A program made the position numbers and the translations under genes. The notes beneath the pieces are model-generated. The model made no database searches, was not told where the DNA came from, and was given only the letters and a program-made list of their open reading frames with translations. Below are positions 22,375 through 31,200 of a stretch of 44,345 nucleotides of DNA, piece by piece. This stretch comes from Actinomycetes bacterium. GTDB taxonomy: Bacteria; Actinomycetota; Actinomycetes; Propionibacteriales; Nocardioidaceae. Numbering within the stretch: the stretch's first letter is position 1; the number at the start of each line of letters is the position of its first letter. Location: assembly GCA_023460975.1 (NCBI GenBank), contig JAEWOG010000085.1, positions 1-44,345 on the forward strand, given 5' to 3'.

Positions 22375-22914
22375 ATGGCCCGACCACCCCACGCCCGCGA
22401 CAAGGTGCTGCAGGCGTACGTGGAACTGCTCCACACCGAAGGCGAGCGGGCCGCCACCATCGACGCCGTGGCCGCGCGCGCCGGGGTCTCCAAGGGCGGA
22501 GTGCTCTACCACTTCCCCAGCAAGGACGCGCTGGCCGAGGCGACGCTGGAGAGATTCGAGGCGATCACCTCACGCGACCTCGCCGAGATGGCCAAGGACC
22601 CCGAGGGGCCCTCGCGCCACTTCGTCCGCACCTCCTGGGTCACCGAGGACACCCTCGACCTGACGTACAACGCCGTCTTGCGGTTGGCCCAGGCCGGGCA
22701 CGCAGGCGCCGTGGCGGCCCTCGAACAGGTCCACGAGCAGTGGCTCGACCAGATCCGCGACGAGGTCGGGGACCCGGCCCGCGCGGAGGCGATCATGCTG
22801 ATCGGAGAGGGTCTCTACCACCAGTCCGGGATGCCCGGCGCCTGGGCACGGCGCACCTTCGCCGGCCACCTGGACGAGTTGCTCACGCTGGTCGACCGGC
22901 TGCGCGACGTCTGA
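22375..22914 (+). CDS. TetR-family transcriptional repressor
   Basis: A 179-aa TetR regulator. The N-terminal DNA-binding domain (about 1-50) has the helix-turn-helix ATIDAVAARAGVSKGGVLYHFPSK, the hallmark of the family. The C-terminal all-helical ligand-binding domain resembles the TetR_C DUF1956/YcdC-like group (LIGEGLYHQSGMPGAW). It is divergent from a DHA2 exporter whose promoter carries a palindrome, so it most likely represses that pump and responds to its substrates. ATG 22375 is supported by a leaderless-type -10. The gene ends 15 bp from the converging GST-like gene. Confidence 0.92.
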   Translation: MARPPHARDKVLQAYVELLHTEGERAATIDAVAARAGVSKGGVLYHFPSKDALAEATLERFEAITSRDLAEMAKDPEGPSRHFVRTSWVTEDTLDLTYNAVLRLAQAGHAGAVAALEQVHEQWLDQIRDEVGDPARAEAIMLIGEGLYHQSGMPGAWARRTFAGHLDELLTLVDRLRDV

Positions 22915-22929
22915 TCCGTACGGGACCCC

Positions 22930-23916
22930 TCAGGCCAGCGCCTCGCGCCCGTGCGGCGTCAGCCAGTTGGCCAGGTCCGGCCCCTTGGGCACGATCCCCG
23001 TGGGATTGATGTCGCGGTGCACCACGTAGTAGTGCTGCTTGATCTGCTCGAAGTCGATGGTCTCGCCGAACCCCGGCGTCTGGAACAGGTCTCGGGCATA
23101 GCCCCACAGGTGCGGCATCTCGTCGAGCTTGGACCGGTTGCACTTGAAGTGCCCGTGATAGACGGCATCGAAGCGGGCCAGCGTCGTGAACAGGCGCACG
23201 TCTGCCTCGGTGATCGCCTCCCCCATCAGGTAGCGGCGCGTCGCGAGCCGCTCCTCCAGCCAGTCCATTGCGACCCACAACCGGTCGTACGCCGCGTCGT
23301 AGGCATCCTGGGAGCCTGCGAACCCGCAGCGGTAGACGCCGTTGTTCACCTCGGTGAAGATCCGGCGCATCACCTCCTCCATCTCCTCGCGGACCGCGAC
23401 GGGCCACAGGTCGGGCGCGCCCTCCTTGTGGAACTGCTTCCACTCGAAGAAGAAGTCGTGCGTGATCCACGGGAAGTCGTTGGTGACGACCTGACCCGTG
23501 GACTCCTCGACGATCGCGGGCACGGTGATGCCCTTGGGGTAGTCGGGGATGCGCGCGAGGTAGGCGTCGCGCAACCGGTGGATTCCGAGCACGGGGTCGA
23601 CGCCGCCGGGGTCGAGGTCGAAGGTCCAACTGAGGGCGTCGTGGGTGGGCCCGGGGGTGCCCAGCGAGATGACGTCGGTGAGTCCGAGCAGCTCGCGCAC
23701 GATGATGGCGCGGTTGGCCCACGGGCACGCCTTGGCCGCGACGAGCCGGTAGCGCCCCGGCTCGACGGGCCACGTCGGCGTCACGATGTCGGCCGGTGCC
23801 TTGTCGTGGCCGTACGGGTCCTGACTCTCGCCCGGGACGCGGGTGATGCGGTCACCGATGTAGTCCATGTCGCGGACGTACTCGACGCCCGCCTCGACGT
23901 AGGTTCCCTGAGCCAT
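22930..23916 (-). CDS. Glutathione S-transferase-like protein (glutathionyl-hydroquinone reductase/Xi class)
   Basis: A 328-aa protein of the ECM4/YqjG (Xi-class) GST family. KACPWANRA carries the catalytic Cys64 of the CPWA motif. The thioredoxin-like half continues with FDLDPGGVDPVLG and TVPAIVEE, and the C-terminal helical half has LMGEAITEADVRLF and HYYVVHRDINPTGIVP, both diagnostic. Family members reduce glutathionyl-hydroquinones. Actinobacteria mostly use mycothiol, so the thiol partner here is uncertain. It lies 27 bp downstream of the Pat gene on the same strand. TACGAT (23924-23929) ends 7 nt before ATG 23916, so it may also have its own leaderless promoter. Confidence 0.88.
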   Translation of the reverse strand: MAQGTYVEAGVEYVRDMDYIGDRITRVPGESQDPYGHDKAPADIVTPTWPVEPGRYRLVAAKACPWANRAIIVRELLGLTDVISLGTPGPTHDALSWTFDLDPGGVDPVLGIHRLRDAYLARIPDYPKGITVPAIVEESTGQVVTNDFPWITHDFFFEWKQFHKEGAPDLWPVAVREEMEEVMRRIFTEVNNGVYRCGFAGSQDAYDAAYDRLWVAMDWLEERLATRRYLMGEAITEADVRLFTTLARFDAVYHGHFKCNRSKLDEMPHLWGYARDLFQTPGFGETIDFEQIKQHYYVVHRDINPTGIVPKGPDLANWLTPHGREALA

Positions 23917-23923
23917 GCCCCAT

Positions 23924-23929
23924 ATCGTA
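23924..23929 (-). promoter_or_regulatory. -10 element TACGAT before the GST-like gene
   Basis: TACGAT on the minus strand ends 7 nt before ATG 23916, within the 27-bp gap after the Pat gene. Confidence 0.4.
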
Positions 23930-23943
23930 CCAATTTCAACCAT

Positions 23944-25014
23944 TTAGGGCGTGGCGAGCCGAGCGAGCTCCACGATCCGATCGTTGGCCTCGGGCTCCCC
24001 GATGCTGACCCGGACCCCCTCGCCGGTGAAGGGGCGCACGACGACGCCCACCTCCTCGGCCGCTGCCGTGAACTCGGCCGTGCGCGAGGTCGGGAACCAC
24101 ACGAAGTTGCCCTGGGCATCGGGGAGCGACCAACCGGTCGAGGCCAGCCCCGCCATCACGCGCTCCCGCTCCCCGACCAGCGCATCCACGCGCGCCACCA
24201 GCGCCGCCTCGTGCTCCAGCGACGCCACGGCCGCTGCCTGCGCGAGCGCGGAGACCCCGAAGGGCACCGACACTGCGCGCAGCGCCGCCGCCACCTCCGG
24301 GTGCGCAACGGCGTACCCGACGCGCAGGCCGGCCAGGCCGTACGCCTTGGAGAAGGTCCGCAGCAGCACCACGTTGTCGAAGGCACGCAGCGCCGCAATC
24401 CCGTCGAGGGCATCGGGCATCCGTACGAACTCGAGATAGGCCTCGTCCAACGCCACGACGACGTGGCTGGGGACCTCAGCCAGGAACGACATCACCTCAG
24501 CGTGGGTCAACGCCGGCCCGGTCGGGTTGTTGGGGCTGCACACCAGGACGATCCGCGTGCGCTCGGTGATCGCCGCACGCATCGCGGCCAGGTCGTGCCG
24601 GCCGCGCTCGTCCACCGGAATGGGCACGCTCACGGCGTCGGCGGCCGCGATCGCGATCGGGTACGCCTCGAACGAGCGCCACGCGTGGACCACCTCGTCG
24701 CCGGGGCCGGCAAAGGCCTGGAGGAGGTGGTAGATCAGGGCCACGCTTCCGGTGGCTGCAGCGAGCTGGTCGACGCCGACGCGCCACCGCTCGGCCAGCG
24801 CCTCGTAGAGCGCCGTGTTGCCCGCGTCAGGGTAGCGGTTCATCCGCGCCAGCGCGCGGGTCGCCTCCTCCAGGACGCCCGGCAGGGGCTCGTACGGATT
24901 CTCGTTCGACGAGAGCTTGTAGGTCGTGAGCCCGGGCCGCGGGGTGGGCGGCCGGCCGGGGACGTACGCGGGGATCTGCGCGACGTTGGGCCGAGGCTGG
25001 GGGACAGATGTCAT
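23944..25014 (-). CDS. pat: Aromatic (phenylalanine) aminotransferase, HisC-like
   Basis: A 356-aa class I/II PLP aminotransferase. KLSSNENPYEPLP, CSPNNPTG, ALDEAYLEF and RTFSKAYGLAGLR (K223 binds PLP) are in the expected order. HAWRSFEAYP and the N-terminal AYVPGR resemble the Mycobacterium Pat/HisC2 proteins more than the larger biosynthetic HisC. It should interconvert aromatic amino acids and their 2-oxoacids; a histidinol-phosphate role is possible but no his genes are nearby. ATG 25014 is preceded by TACTGT (25022-25027), 7 nt upstream. Confidence 0.88.
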   Translation of the reverse strand: MTSVPQPRPNVAQIPAYVPGRPPTPRPGLTTYKLSSNENPYEPLPGVLEEATRALARMNRYPDAGNTALYEALAERWRVGVDQLAAATGSVALIYHLLQAFAGPGDEVVHAWRSFEAYPIAIAAADAVSVPIPVDERGRHDLAAMRAAITERTRIVLVCSPNNPTGPALTHAEVMSFLAEVPSHVVVALDEAYLEFVRMPDALDGIAALRAFDNVVLLRTFSKAYGLAGLRVGYAVAHPEVAAALRAVSVPFGVSALAQAAAVASLEHEAALVARVDALVGERERVMAGLASTGWSLPDAQGNFVWFPTSRTAEFTAAAEEVGVVVRPFTGEGVRVSIGEPEANDRIVELARLATP

Positions 25015-25019
25015 GCACG

Positions 25020-25586
25020 TCACAGTAGGCGAGCCGACCCGGCACGGCGCCAGGGCCGCAGGATGCCCAGCAGCACGAGGCCGACGGCGGCGCCGGCGAG
25101 TGTCCCCGTCACGTTGTCCACGATGTCGGTGACGTCGCACGCGCGACCGATCCGGGTCAGCTCGAGCTGGGTCCACTCGATCCCGACGCTGAGCGCGGCG
25201 AGCCCCGCGAGACCGAACGGGATCAGCACCCATCCCGCGCGCCAGCGCCCCAACGCCAGCACCACCAGGGCGCCCGCCGGCGCGAAGAGCACCGTGTTGA
25301 GCATGCGTTGTGTGCCCGAGAAGATCCAGAACCCCTCGGGCGCGGGACCGCCGTAGTCACGCGAGCACGACGTCGCCGCCGCTTCCTCGGGGATGGTCAG
25401 GTCGATCGCATCGAGAGGCACGAGCGTCACCACCGCGATCACGCACAGCCACCACAACAGGCCTGCGGCGGCCCAGCCGCTCACCGGCCCCATCACTCTG
25501 CGCAGTCCCAGCCCCAGGAGCAGGCAGACCAGGCCGGCGAGCGCAGCGCCCGCCAGCATCGATCCCGTCCCGCCGACCTGGTCCAT
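25020..25586 (-). CDS. VanZ-like membrane protein
   Basis: A 188-aa integral membrane protein with about five hydrophobic helices. The VanZ-family signature is IEWTQLELTRIGRACDVTDIV followed by DNVTGTLAGAAVG, the conserved E-x-x-Q and D-x-x-D-x-x-x-N pattern. NTVLFAPAGALVV is the other family segment. VanZ of enterococci confers low teicoplanin resistance, but most homologues have no assigned role, so none is claimed. TAGCCT (25594-25599) ends 7 nt before ATG 25586. It is divergent from the DMT transporter. Confidence 0.85.
   Translation of the reverse strand: MDQVGGTGSMLAGAALAGLVCLLLGLGLRRVMGPVSGWAAAGLLWWLCVIAVVTLVPLDAIDLTIPEEAAATSCSRDYGGPAPEGFWIFSGTQRMLNTVLFAPAGALVVLALGRWRAGWVLIPFGLAGLAALSVGIEWTQLELTRIGRACDVTDIVDNVTGTLAGAAVGLVLLGILRPWRRAGSARLL
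25022..25027 (-). promoter_or_regulatory. -10 element TACTGT for the pat gene
   Basis: TACTGT on the minus strand ends 7 nt before ATG 25014 and overlaps the 3' end of the VanZ-like gene. Pat could therefore be transcribed separately. Confidence 0.45.
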
Positions 25587-25593
25587 TCCGGCG

Positions 25594-25599
25594 AGGCTA
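25594..25599 (-). promoter_or_regulatory. -10 element TAGCCT for the vanZ-like gene
   Basis: TAGCCT on the minus strand ends 7 nt before ATG 25586. The divergent DMT gene starts only 33 bp away. Confidence 0.45.
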
Positions 25600-25606
25600 G
25601 CCGGGG

Positions 25607-25612
25607 CACAAT
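25607..25612 (+). promoter_or_regulatory. -10 element CACAAT for the DMT transporter gene
   Basis: CACAAT ends 7 nt before GTG 25620, in the same spacing class as the other leaderless candidates. Confidence 0.4.
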
Positions 25613-25619
25613 CACCCGC

Positions 25620-26591
25620 GTGAGCTCCACGACCGCGACCCCCGGCGTCGGCGCCCGAGGAGGCCTCGGCGTCGCACTGGTCGTCCTCAGCGCCACCCTG
25701 TTCATCGTGAACTCCGGGGTGTCCCGCATCGCCCTGCGCAACGGCATCGCAGCAGACGAGCTCACCGTCCTGCGCGTCACCGGCACCTGCGTCGTACTCG
25801 CCCTGGCTGCGGCACTGTGGCAGCGCGAGGCCCTGCGCCCACCCCGGGGACGCGACCTGGTCGTCGTGGTGAGCCTCGGCGCGGTGGGGGTCGCCCTGCT
25901 GCAGTGGCTCTACTTCGTCGCGATCGACCGCCTCACCATCGGGCTTGCCCTGCTGCTGGAGTACCAGGCTCCGTTCCTCGTCGCGCTGTGGGCGAAGTTC
26001 GTCCAACGCTCCCCCGTCTCCGCGCGCCTGTGGTGGGGACTCGGCCTCGCCGTGACCGGGCTCGCGATGGCCACCCAGGTGTGGGCGGGCGCGTCGTTCG
26101 ACGGCATCGGCGTCGCCGCTGGGTGTGGGGCCGCGGTGTGCTTCGCGGCGTACTTCCTGCTCGGCGAGCAGGGCCAACGCACGATGAGTTCGCTGCGGCT
26201 CATGCTGTGGTCGTTCGCGGTGGGCGCGGTGCTGCTCAACGTCGTCACCCCGCTGTGGGGCATCGACGCTGCGTACGGCTCATCGGTGAGCCTGCAGGGC
26301 TCGCTCGCCCACCTCTCGGTGCCGCTGTGGACCGCGGTCGCGTGGATCGTCGTCATGGGGACCCTGCTGCCCTTCGGCCTGGGGCTGGTGGCGATGCGGT
26401 TCATCCCGCCGACGCTGGTCACCGCCATCGCGATGCTCGAACCGATCGGGGCCTCGGCACTCGGGTGGGCGTGGTACGGCGAGTCCCTCGGCGCGGTCGC
26501 CATCACCGGGTGCGTCGTGGTCGTGGTCGGCATCATGCTCGCCCAGAGCGCTCGTCAGTCCCACCCCGACGACCCGGTGGCGCTGACCTGA
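25620..26591 (+). CDS. EamA/DMT-superfamily transporter
   Basis: A 323-aa membrane protein with ten predicted helices in two EamA repeats (about 15-145 and 160-305). The repeats are marked by LLLEYQAPFLVALWAKFVQR and TAIAMLEPIGASALGWAWYGE, the conserved end-of-repeat segments of RhtA/YdcZ-type exporters. It probably exports amino acids or other small metabolites; the substrate is unknown. GTG 25620 is supported by the CACAAT element 7 nt upstream. It is divergent from the VanZ-like gene. Confidence 0.9.
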   Translation: MSSTTATPGVGARGGLGVALVVLSATLFIVNSGVSRIALRNGIAADELTVLRVTGTCVVLALAAALWQREALRPPRGRDLVVVVSLGAVGVALLQWLYFVAIDRLTIGLALLLEYQAPFLVALWAKFVQRSPVSARLWWGLGLAVTGLAMATQVWAGASFDGIGVAAGCGAAVCFAAYFLLGEQGQRTMSSLRLMLWSFAVGAVLLNVVTPLWGIDAAYGSSVSLQGSLAHLSVPLWTAVAWIVVMGTLLPFGLGLVAMRFIPPTLVTAIAMLEPIGASALGWAWYGESLGAVAITGCVVVVVGIMLAQSARQSHPDDPVALT

Positions 26592-26668
26592 GGTCGTCGG
26601 GGACCAGTGGACACCGAGCGGGAGCGGGGAGAGGATCGCCTCACACCCGTACGACTCGTGGAGGTCAC

Positions 26669-27904
26669 GTGAAGTTCACCCGCTCTCGCGCCGGCATCAT
26701 CGCCGCCGCCCTCATTTCCTCCGCCCTGTTGGCGCCCACCGGCGCCGCCACCGCGGAGCCAGCGACCAGTCCTTCGGCGTCGGCAGGCACCACGGCCGCC
26801 AAGGCGCCCGACGGACAGTCCACCTCGCGCCCGCTCAAGGTGATGACGCGCAACCTGTACCTGGGCACCGACATCTTCCGCCCGCTCGCCGCCGCCCAGG
26901 CCGCGATCGAGGCGGGCAAGAGCCTCAACGAGATCCTCGACGCCGTCGCCAACGAGAACCACGTCGCCCGCGGCATCGTGGACGCCACCAACTTCCCCGT
27001 ACGCGCGAAGCTGCTGGCGGGCGAGGTCAAGAAGACGAAGCCGGACGTCATCGGCCTCCAGGAGGTCGCGCTGTGGCGCTCGGGCCCGCTCGAGCTGGAC
27101 AAGCTGGGGGTCCCCAACGCCGAGACCGTCGACTACGACTACCTCTCGATCCTGCTCGACGCCCTCAAGGCCCGCAACATGAAGTACAAGGCGGTCGTCG
27201 TGGGCCAGCGCGCCGACGTCGAAGCGCCCTCCTACAACGTGGACAAGAGCGTCGCGCGCGACGTGCGCCTCACGATGCACGACGTCATCCTGCTCAGGAA
27301 GAAGCAGGGGCTGAAGGTCACCAAGTCGGGCGACCGGATCTTCGCCGACAACCTGCCGGTGTCCCTGGCGGGCATCAAGATGAACTTCGACCGCGGCTAC
27401 CAGTGGGCCGACCTCAAGCGCGGCAAGACGCAGTTCCGCTTCATCAACACCCACCTCGAGGCCGCCAGCTCCGACCTGGCCCTTGCGCAGGCCAAGGAGA
27501 TCGACAAGCGACTCATCCGCAAGAACAAGTCCGTGGTCATGGTGTGCGACTGCAACTCCGACCCGCTCGACGAGAGCGTCAAGGACGGTCAGCTGGCCCC
27601 GCACAAGGCGCCGTACGACCACCTCACCACGATCGCCGGCCTCACCGACCAGTGGCTCGCGTGGCCCAAGCACGACGACGGGTTCACCTCGGGCCTGTCC
27701 GAGATGGTCAACGACTCCACGCCCAAGGGGTTCGACCACCGCATCGACCTCGTGCTCGCCCAGGGCGCGAAGGGCGCCACGATCCGCTCCACCCGAGGCT
27801 GGATGACGGGCAACACCCTCGAGTGGCGCGACGCGACGACGGGCCTGTGGCCCTCTGACCACGCTGGCGTCGTGGTGCGACTGACTGGCTTCCCGACGTC
27901 GTGA
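26669..27904 (+). CDS. Secreted endonuclease/exonuclease/phosphatase (EEP) fold protein
   Basis: A 411-aa exported hydrolase. The signal peptide (RAGIIAAALISSALLAPTGAATA) ends near residue 29. The EEP motifs in order are MTRNLYLGTD (Asn), DVIGLQEV (metal-binding Glu), INTHLEA (catalytic-region His), CDCNSDP where most members have GDFN, FDHRIDLVLA and WPSDHAGVVV (SDH catalytic His). The family includes DNases, sphingomyelinases and inositol phosphatases. The extracellular location suggests nutrient scavenging or lipid/nucleic acid degradation, but the substrate is unknown. The start is GTG 26669, with GGAGG (26660-26664) 4 nt upstream. Confidence 0.88.
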   Translation: MKFTRSRAGIIAAALISSALLAPTGAATAEPATSPSASAGTTAAKAPDGQSTSRPLKVMTRNLYLGTDIFRPLAAAQAAIEAGKSLNEILDAVANENHVARGIVDATNFPVRAKLLAGEVKKTKPDVIGLQEVALWRSGPLELDKLGVPNAETVDYDYLSILLDALKARNMKYKAVVVGQRADVEAPSYNVDKSVARDVRLTMHDVILLRKKQGLKVTKSGDRIFADNLPVSLAGIKMNFDRGYQWADLKRGKTQFRFINTHLEAASSDLALAQAKEIDKRLIRKNKSVVMVCDCNSDPLDESVKDGQLAPHKAPYDHLTTIAGLTDQWLAWPKHDDGFTSGLSEMVNDSTPKGFDHRIDLVLAQGAKGATIRSTRGWMTGNTLEWRDATTGLWPSDHAGVVVRLTGFPTS

Positions 27905-27972
27905 TCCCTCGCCGCGGCTGGTTGGGGAGCGGTGCTGCACCGACCTCCTCAACCGGCCGACGGGCGGCGTGG

Positions 27973-27978
27973 CAAGGT
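27973..27978 (+). promoter_or_regulatory. -10-like element CAAGGT before the small Rho_N-like gene
   Basis: CAAGGT ends 7 nt before ATG 27986. It is a weak hexamer but has the recurring spacing. Confidence 0.3.
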
Positions 27979-27985
27979 GGACACC

Positions 27986-28129
27986 ATGAGTGAGTCTGAC
28001 GCCGACCTCACCGAGGCCGAGTTGCACAGCAAGAAGGAACTCGTGGAGCGGGCGGCCGCGCTCGGCATCGAGGGCTACCTCTCCATGTCCCGCGCCGAGC
28101 TCGCCGAGGCCATCGCACGCCACACGTGA
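27986..28129 (+). CDS. 47-aa Rho_N/SAP-like small protein
   Basis: A 47-aa acidic protein. After a short acidic head, SKKELVERAAALGI...MSRAELAEAIARH gives the helix-extended-helix pattern of the Rho N-terminal (Rho_N) or SAP fold, which binds nucleic acid in larger proteins. Here it is the whole protein. GC-skewed codon use and the clean start support coding. It lies 89 bp upstream of recC on the same strand, but a repeat and a new promoter intervene. No function is claimed beyond possible DNA or RNA binding. Confidence 0.7.
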   Translation: MSESDADLTEAELHSKKELVERAAALGIEGYLSMSRAELAEAIARHT

Positions 28130-28160
28130 GGGGGCGCGGGGGCCTCACGCGGGTCGAGGC

Positions 28161-28185
28161 GCATCGACAAGCTCGACGAAACGAT
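28161..28185. repeat. Single intergenic REP-like element
   Basis: GCATCGACAAGCTCGACGAA and the following ACGAT resemble the CGACAGGCTCAACC repeat at 2654-2757 in altered form. Such CGACAAGCTCGACGAA words are frequent intergenic repeats in related actinobacteria. It lies between the small gene and recC. Confidence 0.5.
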
Positions 28186-28206
28186 CCGGCTGTCAGTGGC
28201 CACCCC

Positions 28207-28212
28207 TAGGCT
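28207..28212 (+). promoter_or_regulatory. -10 element TAGGCT for the recCBD operon
   Basis: TAGGCT ends 6 nt before GTG 28219, with no Shine-Dalgarno sequence. Confidence 0.5.
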
Positions 28213-28218
28213 CGCCCT

Positions 28219-31200
28219 GTGACTCTCCACCTGCACGTCGGCGAACGCACCGACCTGCTCTCCGACGGCCTCGCGGACCTGCTGGCGCAGCCGCTGGCCG
28301 ACCCGTTCGCGTCCGAGGTCGTCGTCGTCCCGGCTCGCGGCGTGGAGCGGTGGTTGACCCAGCGACTGGCCCACCGCCTCGGTGTGGGTGCGCGCGGTGG
28401 CGACGGCGTGTGCGCGGGAGTCAGGTTCGTGACTCCCCACTCGCTGACCGCGCTGCTGCTCGGCCGCCTCGACGACGACCCGTGGCTGCCCGACGCCGTG
28501 GTGTGGCCCCTGCTCGAGGCGATGGACGCCTGCCTGCCTGAGCCCGGCTTCGAGACCCTGGCCCGCCACCTCGGTCACGCCGCCACGGGCGAGGAGGCCG
28601 AGCTGCGACGCTCGCGCCGCTACGCCGTCGCGCGTCGCCTGGCGGGCCTGATCTCCTCGTACGCCGTCCAGCGCCCGGCGGTGCTCACCGACTGGCGTGA
28701 GGGCCGCGACACCGACGGCACCGCGGCCCCGCTGCCTTCCGACCTGGTGTGGCAGGCCGAGCTCTACCGCCGCCTCCTGCCGCGAGTCGAGGCGGCTCCA
28801 CCCGACGTCCGTCACGCCGAGACGCTGCAGCGGCTGCGCGAGGGGGCGGCCGGACTCGACCTGCCACCGCGCCTGTCCTTGTTCGGGCACACCCGGGTCT
28901 CGCGCAGCGAGGTCGAGTTGCTGAGCGCCCTGGGCGAGCTGCGCGACGTCCATCTCTGGCTGCCGCAGCTCTCCACGACGCTGTGGAGCGACCTGGAGCC
29001 CTATGCCGCAGCCGGTCCCGTCCTGCGCAGCGCCGACACCTCGGCGGACGCCGTGGGTCATCCGCTGCTCGCGTCGCTGGGGCGCGACTCGCGGGAGCTG
29101 CGCCGCAGTCTCGGCGCGGTGGCGACCACCAGCAGCCGCACAGCACCCCCCGCGCCCGACACCCTGCTGGGCTGGCTGCAGGACGACCTGCGCGCCAATC
29201 GAGCGCCACACCCCGACGTCCGCGCTGGCCGAGCGGTGCGCGAGGACGACCTCAGCGTGCAGGTCCACGCCTGCCACGGGGCGGCCCGCCAGATCGACGT
29301 GCTGCGCGAGGCCCTGTTGGGTCTCCTCGCCGACGACCCCACCCTGGAGCCCCGCGACATCCTCGTGATGACGCCCGACATCGAGACGTACGCACCCCTC
29401 ATCTCTGCCGGGTTCGCTCTCGCCGACGTCGCCGGCGATGACACCGGGCATCCCGCCCACGGCCTGCGGGTGCGCCTCGCGGACCGCTCTCCGGGCGCCA
29501 CCAACCCGTTGCTCACGCTGGCCGCGACGCTCGTCGATCTGGTGGGGGCACGCCTGAGCGCCACGGAGGTCCTCGACCTCGCCACGACCGCCCCGGTGCG
29601 TGCGCGGTTCGGCTTCGACACCGACGCCCTCGAGCGCATCTCGCGGTGGGTGGACGCGGCCTCGATCCGGTGGGGGTACGACCACACCGACCGCGCCAGG
29701 TTCGGCCTCTCGCTCGGCGACAACACGTGGCTGGTGGGGCTGCGGCGGATGCTGCTGGGAGCCGCCGTCTCGGGCGAGGGGCACCGAGTCCTCGGTGGGA
29801 CGCTGCCCCTGGACGACGTCGGCGACGGCGACCTGGTCGTGTTGGGCAGGTTCGCCGAGTTCCTGGAGCGGCTCCACCGCTTCCTGGAGCGCGCCCACCG
29901 GGCCGACGGGGCCGCCGAGTGGGCTGAGGCTCTCGGCGAAGCCGTCCACATGATCGCCGCCACGCCCGATGACCAGGCGTGGCAGCGGGCGCAGTTCGAC
30001 CGCGAGATCGAGCGGATCGCCGCGGGCCAGCGGGCGCACGGGGTCACGCTGCGCCACGCCGACGTACGAGCCTTGCTGCGACACCGGCTGCGCGGCCGGC
30101 CGACGCGCTCCAACTTCCGGACCGGATCGCTGACGGTGTGCACGATGACCCCGATGCGATCGGTCCCCCACCGCGTGGTGTGCCTCGTGGGGCTCGACGA
30201 CGGGGTCTTCCCCCGCGCTGCCTCCGTGGACGGTGACGACGTCCTCGGCCGCGCTCCCCTCACGGGCGAGCGAGACGGTCGCGCCGAGGACCGCCAACTC
30301 CTGCTCGACGCCATCGGGGCCGCGACCGATCACCTGGTGATCACGTACTCGGGACGCGGCGAGCACACGGGCGGCGTACGCCCTCCCGCGGTGCCGCTGG
30401 GCGAACTCCTCTCCGCCCTCGATGCCACGGCTGCCGGTGCGGTGCGCGGGCAGGTCCTGGTGGCCCATCCGCTGCAACCCTTCGACGAGGCCAACCTGGT
30501 GCCGGGACGGCTCGGGAGGCCGACGCCGTTCAGCTTCGACACTGCCGCGCTCGCCGGCGCTCGCGCCGCACGGACGCCCGAGGTCCAGGTGCGCGACCGC
30601 GTGCCCGAGCCGCTGCCGGTGCGCCGCGAGGAGGACGTGTCGCTGGCCGACCTGCACGCCTTCTTCGTGCACCCGGTCCGCACCTTCTTCCGCGACCGAC
30701 TCCAGATCTCCACCCCGGCCGAGTCCGACGAGCTCCGCGACGGCATCCCGATCACGCTCGACGCGCTGGAGCAGTGGGCGGTGGGCGACCGGCTGATCAG
30801 CGACGTGCTTGCCGGGGCTGACCCCACCGAATCCATGACCGCCGAGCAGCTGCGCGGCACCCTGCCGCCGGGCGAGCTGGGGCGCACGGCGCTGAGTGCG
30901 GTGGTCGCCAAGGTCCAGCCGCTCTACGGCGCGGCCGTCCAGCTCCGCGATGGCGCCCAGCCGCGGGTCGTGGACGTTGACGTCGACCTCGGCGACGGGC
31001 GTCGGCTGCGCGGCACCGTGGGCGACCTGTTCGGCAACCGGCGAGTGAGCGTGACGTACTCCAACCTCGGCGCCAAGCAGCGCATGGCGGGCTGGCTCGA
31101 CGCGCTCGCCCTCGCCGCCGGACACAGCGACGAGAGCTGGACGGTCCACTCGCTCGGCAAGCACCGCTCGGGAGGCCAGATCGCGATGGTGCCGCCGTTG

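Noticed and set aside
28161..28185. Rho-independent terminator between the small gene and recC
   Set aside because: The inverted complementarity is short and imperfect; the word fits a REP-like repeat better.
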